From Ascarosepion bandense (Eukaryota > Mollusca > Cephalopoda > Sepiida > Sepiidae), in assembly GCA_037127315.1 (NCBI GenBank), contig JBBBDQ010001935.1:3524001-3588000 (forward strand): 64,000 bases of DNA, in the 5' to 3' direction. The notes under the pieces are model-generated. The model saw only the letters and a list, made by a program, of their open reading frames with translations. It was not told the origin of the DNA and searched no databases. Below are positions 31,257-41,660 of the stretch, in pieces (within the stretch, counting starts at the first letter, position 1; the number at the start of each line of letters is the position of its first letter). A program made the translations under genes and the position numbers.

Positions 31257-32797
31257 CGAGGGTCATTCAATCAATAAAATGAAATTTTCGGTATAAGGAC
31301 TTCTAATACAGAGGATGCTCTCTGAAAGGGCATTACAAATGAAGAAAGACTTGTACCTATGCTTCATTGATTACGCGAAAGCATTCGACAAAATACGACA
31401 CAAAGAATTGATGGAAATGATAGGAAACCTCGACATTTTCGGCAAAGATATAAGAATAATCAAGAATCTCTACTGGCAGCAAACGGCCTGCATACGGACA
31501 GGTAACGACCTCAGTAGATACACAAAGATAGAAAAAGGCGTAAGACAAGACTGTGTCTTTTCACCGGATTTGTTCAACCTATACAGCGAGAATATTTTGA
31601 GGACCCTAGATGACACACCAGGATTTATTATTGGAGGCCACAACCTGAACAACATAAGATACGCGGACGATACAGTACTGATTGCGGACACGGAAAGGAA
31701 ACTGCAAGATCTCATACAGAAAGTAGCAGAGTGACAAGATGGGACTACAAATAAACTTTAAGAAAACTGAGTGCATGGTCATCAGCAAAAGATACAACCC
31801 AAAATGCCAAATACAGGTGGGGGATAACAGAATCAAACAAGTCCAAGAATTTAAGTACCTAGGAAGTGTTCTAACAGGAGATGGAAAGTGCGACACGGAG
31901 ATCCGAAGGCGAATTGGCATGGCAAAGGACGCGTTCCAGAAGATGAGCAAAATACTAACACACAGGAAGATCTCAATAGAAACGAAGAAAAGAGTGCTAG
32001 ACTGCTACGTGATGTCAGTTCTTCAGTACGGCTGTGAATGCTGGACAATATCATCGAAAATGAGGACAAAACTGGAAGCGGCCGAAATGTGGTTCTACAG
32101 AAGGATGCTACGGATATCGTGGACTGAGCATACAAGCAACGACGAAGTGTTAGAAAGAATGGCAACAAAAAGAAAATTGATGCTGAGCATCAGGAAGAGA
32201 CAACTGAAGTTCCTGGGACATGCAATGAGGAAGGAAAGCCTGGAGAACCTGATACTGACTGGTCAGATAGAAGGAAGGAGAGACAGAGGAAGGCAGCGGA
32301 TAACATATTTGCAGGGCCTGATCAGGTGGATGACGGAACGGGGGTTGCCAGGAGCAACAGCAGCAAACATACTAAGAGCCACAAGGGATAGGGAGACGTG
32401 GAGATCCATGATCGCCTACGTCCTGAAGGGACAGGGCACATAGAAGAAGAAGAATACAGATAGAAATTTAATTTTTAAATATTTTTTCTTTTGCCTATTT
32501 TTCAAAGGGATTTAATTTTTTTGCAGATTGAAAAAACTTTGAGAGTTTTGGAGATTAACAAAGATGGCCGACCAAGAAGCATGCTCCAGGATTGAACAGA
32601 GGTCAGTTATCAAGTTTTTGGCTACTGAAGGGTGCAAACCAGTTGAAATTCATAGGAGAATGTCAACTGTGTATGGTGCCACATGTTTCAGCCAGTAATG
32701 TCTACAATGGGCTAAATTGTTTAAAGAAGTTTGAAAGTGACGATGAAGTCAAAAGTGAAGTCAAACGATGGGCTGAAACATCAGTTCAAAGGTTTTT
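31257..32797 (+). pseudogene. mariner M2, deleted and split by an RTE insertion
   Basis: The left end CGAGGGTCATTCAATCAAT follows a TA and has mariner-type terminal sequence. After the RTE insert, the transposase start reads MADQEACSRIEQRSVIKFLA, TEGCKPVEIHRRMSTVYGAT and a stop, then jumps to a C-terminal-like SDDEVKSEVKRWAE, so the catalytic DDD region is deleted. The right terminal repeat is missing; LTR-like sequence follows at 32797. Confidence 0.78.
31313..32452 (+). pseudogene. RTE-type LINE copy 2
   Basis: 5'-truncated ORF2. Residues in order: [83 protein letters not shown], then after one frameshift near 31730 GLQINFKKTECMVISKR, FKYLGSVLTGDGKCDTE, MWFYRRMLRISWTEH, LKFLGHAMRKE and a stop after GQGT at 32443. 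RT active-site YADD is intact. AATACAGA occurs at 31305-31312 and 32453-32460 as an exact 8-bp TSD. The tail is AGAAGAAG. Near-identical to copy 1. Confidence 0.92.
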
Positions 32798-32842
32798 GTT
32801 ATTCATTATTTTGTGCGGTTCCTCACCCGGAATCCACAACAA
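32797..32842 (+). mobile_element. LTR 3' fragment
   Basis: Matches the last about 46 bp of the possible LTR at 30094-30477, ending CACAACA, then (TA)n. Confidence 0.55.
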
Positions 32843-32859
32843 TATATATATATATATAT

Positions 32860-33230
32860 AAAAAGGAAAACTCAAAACATCATCTAAAGTGGTTATAAAT
32901 TATAATCCATTTCACTGAATTAATTAGTTCATTTGATCAGTTGTATATATATATATAGTTTTCTGTTTATATAAAAATAAACGGAAAATTCAACACATCA
33001 TCTAAAGTGGTTATAAATTATAATCCATTTCAATGAATTCATTAGTTCATTTTATCAGACCACTCTTTATTCGTTTCATTCGGTGTAATATTTTCCCAGT
33101 ATATCCGTTTTTCTTTTAAGTGAAATGGGAATCAAGTAAGATGACCGAGAATAGAAATATTTTGCCTTATCTCGTAAGAGTCACAAAGCAAGGGGAGAAA
33201 AAGTTCATCGGGCAGAATGAGTGACTGTAA
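32860..33230 (+). repeat. repeated block and segment B'
   Basis: 32860-32942 and 32985-33062 share CATCATCTAAAGTGGTTATA and AAATTATAATCCATTTCA. The second continues into segment B' (33041-33230), the partner of 31062-31254. B' ends GAGTGACTGTAAATTC, where B has the mariner, so B' resembles an empty target site. Confidence 0.8.
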
Positions 33231-33234
33231 ATTC

Positions 33235-33731
33235 ATTACACTCACAAGCACACGAATACGTATACACATATGAACATATCTACGCATGACCATATATACA
33301 CTTATAGATCCATGTACATACACATATGTACATACAAATGTGTCTATGCATAGCCTTATATATACACACGCCCATTCATATCCACATATATTGTGTTCAC
33401 ACACTCACATACACACCTATGAAGACCAGATAAATAGACTTATAATAATTACTAACACATATTTACGCAAGTATACTAACAATCACACACATACGCACAA
33501 AATACGCACATAAATTAGAGAAATTTTTCAAAATTCAAAGGTGTCGGATGCACATTTCGACATGGGATCTCTAACAGAGATTCCACGTCACGTCAGCGAC
33601 ATTGTTTTGTTTCAAATGGCGAAGGCCCTGGGGTAAAGGGGGAAGGGTCCAGGTTAACAACGGTCAAGAACTGAGAGTTCCCTTAAAGTCAGAGAAGTGG
33701 GATTTTTTAAAGCAAAGTAGAACAGGACATA

Positions 33732-33780
<49 letters not shown>
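33235..33780. other. ACACAT-rich simple sequence, then no gene, then (TA)n
   Basis: CACATA/TACACA-rich DNA to about 33520, unassigned sequence to 33730, (TA)n at 33733-33780. Confidence 0.5.
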
Positions 33781-33785
<5 letters not shown>

Positions 33786-34410
33786 GTGCAAAAGTATTAG
33801 GACAAGAACTATTTTAACTTTTATGAGGCATATTGACAGAAAATAAACAATTTAATTGAAGTAATTTTATTTGTTTTACTCAACAAATGCTTTAACAAGA
33901 AAAAATACTTGTTACAAAATAAATTTAATATTTAGATTAATAGCCTTTTGCTTTGATCACAGCCTTCATTCTGTCAAGCATTGACATCACAAGCTTCTTC
34001 AATGTATCTACTGGTATCTCCTGCCAAGCAGCTTGTATTTGTCCCCAAAGTGTGTCTTGCGAAGTAACATTACATTTAACAATTTTTTATCTAAAATATC
34101 TCATAGATGTTCAATAGAGTAGTTTCAAAATAACTTGTTTAATAGAAAATAGGAAAAATTAAATATAACTTCTTTTTAATACATTTTTTTCACCTAGCTT
34201 TAAATAATCAATATTTATTAGGAATTTACTTGAATTTTCACCCTGTATTTGAATTTCAGTGAAGTTTTTAAGAGAATCACCCCTGTCCTAATATTTTTGC
34301 ACACTACCGGCAGTGTTCAAAAGTGTTAGGATAGGGGTGATTTAAAACTTTATTTGATGCCTCATAAGAGATAAAATAGTTATTGTCCTAATACTTTTGC
34401 ACAGTACTGT
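33781..34410 (-). mobile_element. compound Tc1 deletion derivative, copy T2
   Basis: Mirror image of 9191-9822: outer end GTACTGTGCAAAAGTATTAG, C-terminal transposase remnant on minus (complement of 33938-34125, with AIKAKGY-type end), internal palindromic junction CACTACCGGCAGTG at about 34303, outer end TAATACTTTTGCACAGTACT. Same joints and nearly the same length as T1. Confidence 0.85.
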
Positions 34411-34689
34411 ATATATACATACATACATATATATATAGTTACCCATATCTACATACATATACACACACTTGCATTTATATGAATATATATACACAAAATC
34501 TTAAACATATACATATAAACTTTTTTCTATACACTCTCTTACCTTTCCACATCTCTGTACTCATCTATAAATACCAGATTTATACGTGTATATATAAGAA
34601 TAATGCCAACATACATATATATAAGTGTCCACTTATACACACACAAAGAGTGGAGCCTATGTTAAATTATATACATAATACAAAGTAAT
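34411..34689. repeat. ATATAC-rich simple sequence
   Basis: Degenerate TACATA/TATACA repeats; the small open frame inside follows from composition. Confidence 0.6.
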
Positions 34690-35205
34690 TATACACATAT
34701 ATCAGCATTTATCATTTGGATTCCGACTTCTACCTACACCCAACTGATAAACCAGACGACACAAAAGAACAATGTCATCTGAAATTCCAAAGAACACTCC
34801 TTAACAACAAGCTGCTAGATCACTTCGAAACGGATATGTTCAACTTAGTCAAGAAAATCACGTTCAGAAAATCGGCTAACAAATTCTTACACAAGATAAA
34901 TCAAGGCAATGAAGAAATTCAAAATCCTATTATTAGAGCGGGCATATCCAGGAACATCTACAAAGCCAATCCCTTACGCTACCAGGACCTAAAAATTTGA
35001 GAGAGATCATGAGACTGTATCTAAAATTAACCGGGATACGGCTCAAGTAAATTTAAGGTTGAGGAGAGAATAGGGAAAGTCCATCTGAAAAATGCAAACT
35101 TGGTTTTCAAAGACCATAAGCCCAATGTCGATAACAAATTACAAATGAGATTGATCAACCCATCCAAAACAGAAATAGGACTTATCTCTAAAAATATAAT
35201 TAAAA
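34690..35205 (+). pseudogene. Penelope-like RT fragment (KDHK motif)
   Basis: Frame 34716-35000 reads DSDFYLHPTDKPDDTKEQCH, LLNNKLLDHFETDMFNLVKK, NPIIRAGISRNIY. After stops it reads LVFKDHKPNVDNKLQMRLIN then PSKTEIGLISKNI. The KDHKxN...RLINPSKxEIG pattern is the N-terminal part of an RT found in GIY-YIG-bearing retroelements, as I remember them. Palm and active site are absent. Truncated at a TA tract. Confidence 0.6.
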
Positions 35206-35319
35206 ACATTATATATATATATATATATCTGAATACAAGAATCTTCCATTATCAATCTATCGCTTAATATATTATATTAGATAGATCTGTTTGGATTATC
35301 CTTGCCTTTCATGGATTTG

Positions 35320-35385
<66 letters not shown>

Positions 35386-35496
35386 CCAGGTGAAGAGGAC
35401 TCGAGGTTTTTTTTTATTTTGAGTGCTCTGGCATTTATTTTATTATAAAGAGTGCTCAATATAACGAGTATTATAGAGCTTAATATAATATAATTA
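35206..35496. repeat. (TA)n, (CT)n-(TA)n and AT-rich flank of the palindrome
   Basis: TA tract at 35207-35228, CT then TA at 35323-35382, then a GAGTGCTCAATATAA phrase shared with other Penelope-flanking sequence. Confidence 0.6.
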
Positions 35497-35516
35497 TATA
35501 GTTATGTAGGAATTGT

Positions 35517-35573
35517 ACATTGCGACATGGAAATTTCTATGTTTCGAGATAGGTTCTCATCATCAGGCAATGT
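35517..35573 (-). ncRNA. hammerhead ribozyme motif, left arm
   Basis: Mirror copy of the motif at 35644-35700: complement of CTGATGA at 35560-35566, and stem I strands at 35517-35523 and 35567-35573. Same core and stems as the right arm. Confidence 0.62.
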
Positions 35574-35643
35574 TGATGTAGTTGTGCAGATGATTTACAT
35601 TTAAATGACCATTTAAATGTAAATCAACTGCACAACTACATCA

Positions 35644-35700
35644 ACATTGCCTGATGATGAGAACCTATCTCGAAACATAGAAATTTCCATGTCGCAATGT
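35644..35700 (+). ncRNA. hammerhead ribozyme motif, right arm
   Basis: Stem I ACATTGC (35644-35650) pairs perfectly with GCAATGT (35694-35700). CTGATGA 35651-35657, one extra T, stem II GAGA/TCTC with loop ACCTA, GAAA 35672-35675, stem III ACAT/ATGT, cleavage triplet GTC 35691-35693. The extra T between core and stem II departs from the standard fold. A diverged copy at 41347 keeps stem I and a G-T pair in stem III. Confidence 0.66.
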
Positions 35701-35722
35701 ACAATTCCTACATAACTATATA

Positions 35723-36500
35723 TATTATAAAAAGTTTAAAACAATTGACCTCATGGTCTATAATAACCCAACAAGCACTAAACTAAATTCTTTACAAAAA
35801 ACCAATGTAGTGTACCAATATACATGCCTATTCAGAGATTGCATCTCTGATACTAATCAAAAACCTAGTACATATATTGGTTTTACCACAACCACGCTCT
35901 CCCGTAGACTTACATGTCATTTTTCTGATCAGAGTACTATTAAACAACATTTCTCTGAAAAACATAAACATGTAGGTAATATCAGACAGATTTTGGTCAA
36001 CAATACGGTGATCCTTACTCATACACACAGTAAGAGGAATCTGCAGATATTGGAGGCCATGTACATCAAATCAAAACAACCAACACTCAATAAAATCAAC
36101 TTTAAAACAGGAAATAACATATTACATTGCATTTGACTAGATGGTTTTGTTGTCATTTCGCGCTATCCCGCGGTGTGACGTCATAAAACCGCATCGCAAA
36201 CTTAAGAACTGCGTTTATTATTTTTGGTAACTATTGCCGTTGCCAAGCGGAGTTTTATGTCAACACAAAATAAAATCGTCGGTGATGGTGGATTTTATAA
36301 TATTTCAGTTTAAACTACATCTCTGAAGATGGCTCATGAGAGCCGAAAGCTTAGAAGAAAACCAATAAATAATTATCCAAATGTTGGAGAAGTTTTGTCT
36401 TTATTTTCAACTGAAATTAAAGCAAAAATACGACGTTTAGAACGGCTCATGATTAAACATAATAGACATTGTCTCTTATATTTAATAGCATATGTTTAGA
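35723..36500 (+). pseudogene. Penelope-like element: GIY-YIG endonuclease and 3' UTR
   Basis: Open frame 35753-36136 (127 aa, continuing upstream in frame to about 35723). KTNVVYQYTCLFRDC carries the GIY-like position and a Cys pair, PSTYIGFTTTTLSRRLTCHF gives YIG and the conserved Arg, and QILEAMYIKSKQPTLNK the catalytic Glu. The domain looks intact but the RT is missing, so this is a 5'-truncated PLE. The 3' UTR (TGACGTCATAAAACC, GAAGATGGCTCATGAGAGCC, TGTTGGAGAAGTTTTGTC) matches the minus copy at 22610-23035. Confidence 0.82.
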
Positions 36501-36526
36501 AAATTACTTGCTGCCTCGATATACTA

Positions 36527-36529
<3 letters not shown>

Positions 36530-36598
<69 letters not shown>
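36530..36598. repeat. (TA)n then (GA)n
   Basis: Adjacent TA and GA dinucleotide runs. Confidence 0.9.
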
Positions 36599-36599
<1 letters not shown>

Positions 36600-36600
<1 letters not shown>

Positions 36601-36835
36601 TGGACGGTGTAATGGACTACGGCTCGTAATGAAAAATCAATCGAGTTCCCTACCTTCATTTAAACATAAAATCACTTCTCCAACTATAGATTAAATAATA
36701 AAGATCAGGTTGTTTAGAGTTAGTAGGGAACCAGTCAAGGAGGAGGACAATTCTGAGTTCAAAACCTGAGAAGGGCTGTTTTTAGGCCTCGTGGCAGACA
36801 AATTCATTGGCTTTTTGTATTTAGTTCTTACGAAA
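36600..36835 (+). mobile_element. possible diverged tRNA-like SINE
   Basis: GACGGTGTAATGGACTACGG and ATCGAGTTCCC have A- and B-box-like spacing, and AACTATAGATTAAATAATA resembles the SINE1 core. Too diverged to place firmly. Confidence 0.35.
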
Positions 36836-36903
36836 AATGGATTATAGTTCAGCTCAAGCTTTCATCACGATAATCGAATTACAACGGGACATTTCATCAT
36901 ACA

Positions 36904-36945
<42 letters not shown>

Positions 36946-36954
36946 CAAAGCTAC

Positions 36955-37036
36955 CATTTATTCTGAAGCCGCTGTTAAATCTTATTCTGGTTCAACAGAT
37001 AACAAATGGAAAAAACGATTCTATAACCACAAATAT
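36955..37036 (+). pseudogene. GIY-YIG retroelement, left part
   Basis: KSYSGSTDNKWKKRFYNHKY resembles the YIG-to-Arg segment of a PLE endonuclease (YIGST...KKRFYNHK). It stops at CAAATAT, where RTE copy 3 is inserted; the continuation is at 38581-38812. Confidence 0.6.
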
Positions 37037-38580
37037 ACTTTCTTCTTCGATGTGCCCTGTCCTTTCAGGATGTAGACGATCATGGCTTTCCACGTCTCTC
37101 TATCCCTGGTGGCTTTTAGCACGCTTTTTCCTGTTACACCACGCAACCTTCGTTCCGTCATCCACCTGATCAGGTCTTTCAAATAAGTTATCTGCTGCTT
37201 TACCCTGTCTTTTTTTTCCATCTATCTGGCCTGTTAGTAACTGGTCCTCCAAGCCCTTCTTCCTCATTGCATGTCCCAGGAACTTCAGCTGTCTCTTCCT
37301 GATGCTCAGTATTAATTTCCTTTTTGTTTCCATCATTTCCAAGACCTCATCATTGCTCACATGTTCGATCCATGATATTCACAGCATCCTTCTGCAGGAC
37401 CAAATTTCTGTTGCTTCCAGTTTTTTCTTTATCTTTGAGGATATTGTCCAGTGTTCACTGCCATATTGAAGAATTGACAACATATAGCAATCCAGTACTC
37501 TCTTCTTTGTTTCTCGCGAAATTGTCCTGTTTCTTAATACTTTGCTCAGATTCTGGAATGCTTCCTTTGCCATGCCAATTCGTCTTCGGATCTCTGTGTC
37601 GCACCTTCCGTCTTCTGTTAGAACACTTCCCAGGAATTTAAATTTTTGTACCTGCTTGATTTTAGTAACTCCCATTTGTATTTGGCATTTTGGTTTGCTT
37701 TTTTTGCTGATGACCATGCATTTGGTTTTCTTGCAGTTTATTTGTAACCCTTTCTTGTCACTCTCATCATCTCCCTTCTGTAGGAGGTCTTGTAGTTTCC
37801 TTTCTGTGTCTGCAATCAGCACTGTATCGTCTGTGTATCTTATGTTGTTCAAATTGTGACCTAATGCATTCGGTTTTCTTGCAGTTTATTTATAGTCCTT
37901 TTTTGTCACTCCTATCAGGTACTTTCTGTAGGAGGTCTTGTAGTTTCTTTTCTGTCTGCTATCAGCACTGTATCATCTGCATACCGTGTGTTGTTTAAAT
38001 TGTGGCCTCCGATGACGAATTGTGGCATAACTTCCAGGGTCCTCAGAATAGTCGTGCTGTACAAGATCCGGTGAAAAGACAAATCCTTGTCGTACCCACT
38101 TTTCTATCTTTGCATATCTGCTAAATTCGTTAACTGTCCGTATGCAGGCGGTTTGCTGTCAGTAGAGATTCTTGATTACTCTTAGGTCTTCCCCAAATAG
38201 GTCGAGGCTGCCAAGCATCTCTATCAATTCTTTGTGGCGTATTTTGTCAAACGCCTTTGCATAATCGATAAAACATAGGTACAAATCCTTCTTCATTTGT
38301 ATTGTCCTTTCAGAGAGCATCCTAATCATAAATATGGCGTTCCTTGTTCCAGTGTCTTTGACAAACCCGCACTGTTCTCGGCCTATCTCTGGCCTGATTC
38401 TGCTTCTCGCTCTATTCATCAGGATTCGGACGATCAGTTTTGTTATATTGCTCATTAAACTGATCGTTCTGTGGAGTTCGCACTCGTTTGCCTCTGTCTT
38501 CTTAGGCAGTGCTATTAAGATCGACCTGCTGAGGTCATCTGGTATTTCACCACTAAACTACAAGTACAGCACTGCTCTCT
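37037..38580 (-). pseudogene. RTE-type LINE copy 3 with internal 146-bp duplication
   Basis: Minus strand, longest RTE copy. In order: [77 protein letters not shown], then the [10 protein letters not shown] segment twice (second copy [10 protein letters not shown]), FKFLGSVLTEDGRCDTEIRR, VLDCYMLSILQYGSEHWTIS, LKFLGHAMRKKG and LKGQGT. The duplicated segment (repeat starts 37851 and 37997) destroys the frame. CAAATAT at 37030-37036 and 38581-38587 is a 7-bp TSD. Tail is GAAGAAGAAAG. Confidence 0.9.
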
Positions 38581-38815
38581 CAAATATTTTTAACTTTTAA
38601 GAAGCAACAAAAACCCAATTAACACTTGGGACATTATCGCGAAAAACAAATCTTATAATGGAATAGAAAATAGATGCACATTATGCCTTTTAGAAAAATT
38701 TGTCAGCTGAAAACACCCGAATGATCCTAATATATTAAACAAAAGAGATAAAATAATGACCACATGCAAACACAGAAATAAATATCTGTTTAAATATTTA
38801 GACCCTGACTAACCT
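38581..38815 (+). pseudogene. GIY-YIG retroelement, right part
   Basis: NPINTWDIIAKNKSYNGIEN then RCTLCLLEKF, a stop, and NKRDKIMTTCKHRNKYLFKY. The pattern CxLCLxEK...LNKRxE....CRHxxK is the C-terminal part of this type of retroelement as I remember it. Continuous with 36955-37036 before the RTE insertion. Confidence 0.6.
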
Positions 38816-38927
38816 GACCCCTCCTTTTACTTTTCTTTTCCCGTTTTTAGTTATTTTTCACTTATTATTTATCTATTTATTTATTTTATTTTATATTTAT
38901 TTATTATCCTTTTTACATTTTCTTATA

Positions 38928-38991
<64 letters not shown>

Positions 38992-39989
38992 ACTAGACTC
39001 CGTAAGTTTACACTAATCTAAACCTTCGAAAAAATGTTAACAAACAGAACCTAAATCCGTTAAAATCCGGCGTAATATGTCGTCGGATAATGGGGGAGAG
39101 AAAAAAAAAAAAGAAACCAGCGGAACAAGAACAAACTGTCAAATATCCGCAGAAAAGAAAAAAAAAACAAAACCTAAACACCAGAAAAAGTGCTCAATAC
39201 GAAAGTACGAAAATAGTAGAGCAAGAACACGAAAAAATCTATAAGTGAGCCACAACCTACCGCGGTTTCACCCTACGAATCATCAGGGAAAAAAGGAAGA
39301 AAATATATATATATATATATGTATATATCCATTTATATGTTTTTCTTTTTATTTCAAGGCCTTAAATAAAAAACAAAACAAAAGTTACACCATTTATAAA
39401 ATACATAATATGGCTCCAAAAGTAATTAATATTTCCATCATTTTTTAAAAATTCTTACGAGTTTACTTTCATTTTTAGGTTTCCATATGAACCAAATTAA
39501 AATAATACATTAACATATATTTTATATAAAAAATTGACATCCCGGATTTATAATTAACCTTAAACCTTAAACAACGTTTGTACAAAAAAAAAGAAAATCA
39601 AATCTAAAAACAGTTCGTAATGAAAATTCGTACGAAGTAAAGTCGGGTTTTTGAATTTGTACATACGGGAAAAATGTTAGCAATTCACAATCTTGGATGT
39701 TTCTAACTGTTTATAGAGACCAAACAATTGATGTGAGCTCAGTGGATAAAGGGTTTCAGTAGTGATGTGTCGCGAAAAAAACGTAGCTTCAGCTACTTGT
39801 TTTTTTTTTAAATAGTGCGGAATGTCGGCGTTTTATCTCTGAGGAAAATATATAGCTGGTGACCGTAAGTATGTGGAAAAATAGTGTTTTGAAAGTGAGT
39901 ACCTGCTCTGTTCGATAGTACCATTGTTGCCATTGCTATGGAAATAAATACAAAACATTAGTCGTGGTGGTTCTCTTGTATCTACCACA
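38816..39989. other. (TA)n and unassigned AT-rich DNA
   Basis: TTTA-rich DNA, (TA)n at 38930-38977, (AAT)n, then A-rich sequence. At 39248-39285 on minus is CTGATGATTCGTAGGGTGAA, a ribozyme-like core without supported stems. No gene recognised to 39989. Confidence 0.45.
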
Positions 39990-40215
39990 GAAGACTTTCC
40001 TGCAGTAGGTTGCCAGTAATTTCTGCAGTATACTGGCTGCCAACCAAGGCGATAGAAACCAATCTAACCTTTTATTTAACCCATAACTGGAGGGAAGATA
40101 AGGATTAATACATTTATCAAGGGTATTTGCGCGTAATTCAGTTGAAATTTGAACTCGGTTCTCTGAGTTCTAGTTCTGAGCTGATATCCACTGCACCACA
40201 ACGGACATCCTCAGA
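39990..40215 (-). mobile_element. SINE1, minus copy
   Basis: CTGCAGTAGGTTGCCAGTAA, core TTTAACCCATAACTGGAG, and tRNA-like head ending ATCCACTGCACCACAACGG. The 3' hairpin part is missing. Confidence 0.85.
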
Positions 40216-40660
40216 CAAGATACATTCCTTATTTCCACCAGTTCAATCATTAACAACTAGGATCCGCCATGCCGCGAAAGTTCGAAACGTTATCATTATT
40301 TATATCATATTCCATTGGTAAGGAGGAAGTTTCACTCAGATATTTCTTCTCCAGAATTGTTACTTCGTGAAACAAACTCTTGAGATGATGTCTCTCCGGT
40401 CAAGATAACTATTATCTATCGCACATATCTTAAGTCAACTATTATCTATCGTACATATCTTAATAATGCGTTCGTCTTACTTTTCCCTTTAACATCATTA
40501 CAATAACCTCATTCGGTTACCCCTCTATCTTGAATGGCTCTTGAATATTGAATTAGGGGAACAAAAATATAAAAACGTATTTAGTCAAGATAAAGAAATA
40601 TCAAAATAAAGAAAATGTTGAAAAGAATGTATCTATCAATCTATATATCTCAGTCTATTC

Positions 40661-40709
<49 letters not shown>

Positions 40710-40808
40710 AAAGTGTATTCTTAAATATCTATAATATCTATATATCTATCTATCCTTGAATGGCGAAATACATAATCGAATCTATTTTCAATCAAATCTA
40801 TTTTCCTG

Positions 40809-40854
<46 letters not shown>
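40216..40854. other. no gene; TCTA and TA microsatellites
   Basis: Unassigned sequence, (TCTA)n at 40664-40709 and (TA)n at 40812-40854. Confidence 0.5.
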
Positions 40855-40859
<5 letters not shown>

Positions 40860-41093
40860 CTTTAATTACTTAGTTTTTGATCATAATTAAATTAAACCAG
40901 TAACGTTTGAAAACGTTGGAAAATCAGTTATTATAAATCGCCCGAGATACCGAAAGGTTGAAACCTAGGTTGCGTAATAACTCCAAATAAAAAATATTCA
41001 AAAGCTTTAAAATATGTACATGTACTGAGCCCTTTTCAATACAACTGAGTACTGGTCTAATTTAATGATGACAAAAAACTGATTAACAACAAT

Positions 41094-41124
<31 letters not shown>

Positions 41125-41346
41125 ACCATTTGGAAGAAAAAAATAAAAAAATAAAAAAAGAAAGAAAAAATAAAAATATTTATTCCCCAAAAAATAGAAA
41201 CTACCGGACAAAATTTCAAAGTGAATTTTTATTCTGATTAGTTAAAAGGAAGATACACATAGATTTTATATCCTCCCACATACATAAATAGCAAACCGAG
41301 TTTGTTTTTTTATTTAAATGTAACTCATTTTCACAACTAACATCCA

Positions 41347-41404
41347 ACATTGCCTGATGACAAGATTCTGATCTCGAAACATAGAAATTTCCGTGTCGCA
41401 ATGT
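41347..41404 (+). ncRNA. hammerhead ribozyme motif, diverged copy
   Basis: Stem I ACATTGC/GCAATGT intact (41347-41353, 41398-41404). CTGATGA 41354-41360, GAAA 41376-41379, stem III ACAT/GTGT (T-G wobble at the last pair), GTC 41395-41397. Stem II is weaker (AGAT/ATCT with flanking mismatches). Stem pairing survives despite sequence change from the 35644 copy. Confidence 0.62.
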
Positions 41405-41537
41405 ACTTTTAATTCATAATTATATGATTATATATATATTGATTGTTTAATTACTTAGTTTTTGGTCATAATAAAATTAAACCAGTGAACATCTGTATTA
41501 AAAAGTGTTCAATACAATTATATTGTAGAACTTTTGA

Positions 41538-41656
41538 ATATTTTCTATTTGTAAACGAGTTATTACGCGACCCAGGTTTCTATTGTGAGTGGTAAAGACA
41601 CCAATCATGGTAGAAACCTGGGTCGCGTAATAACTCGTTTACAAATGGAAAATATA
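41538..41656. repeat. palindrome with about 46-bp arms
   Basis: Left arm 41538-41583, spacer of about 26 bp, right arm 41610-41656. Arms contain AAACGAGTTATTACGCGACC and its complement with about one mismatch. Confidence 0.9.
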
Positions 41657-41660
41657 TATA

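Larger units (their letters stand above)
35497..35722. repeat. large near-perfect palindrome with a hammerhead in each arm
   Basis: Arms of about 110 bp around a centre at 35608-35609; I find one clear mismatch (35590 region). Left arm begins TAGTTATGTAGGAATTGTAC, right arm ends with its complement. Placed directly 5' of the PLE endonuclease frame, it fits an inverted pair of Penelope terminal repeats. Confidence 0.9.
40855..41660 (+). repeat. Penelope-associated terminal repeat pieces
   Basis: TTTAATTACTTAGTTTTTGA and AAATTAAACCAGT occur at 40860 and 41446. GATACCGAAAGGTTGAAACC at 40952 and GAAACCTGGGTCGCGTAATA at 41613 look like alternative halves of one ribozyme-like end. The block includes the hammerhead at 41347 and the palindrome at 41538-41656. 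Assignment to PLE rests on shared motifs with 35497-35722. Confidence 0.5.

Noticed and set aside
36326..36370. Hammerhead-like CTGAAGATGGCTCATGAGAGCCGAAA
   Set aside because: Core and a five-pair stem II are present, but I find no cleavage triplet with stem III or stem I pairing; the other copy (about 22760) has also lost GAAA pairing context.
39247..39286. Hammerhead-like core on minus (CTGATGATTCGTAGGGTGAAAC)
   Set aside because: Stem II needs mostly G-U pairs and no stem I or III could be supported.
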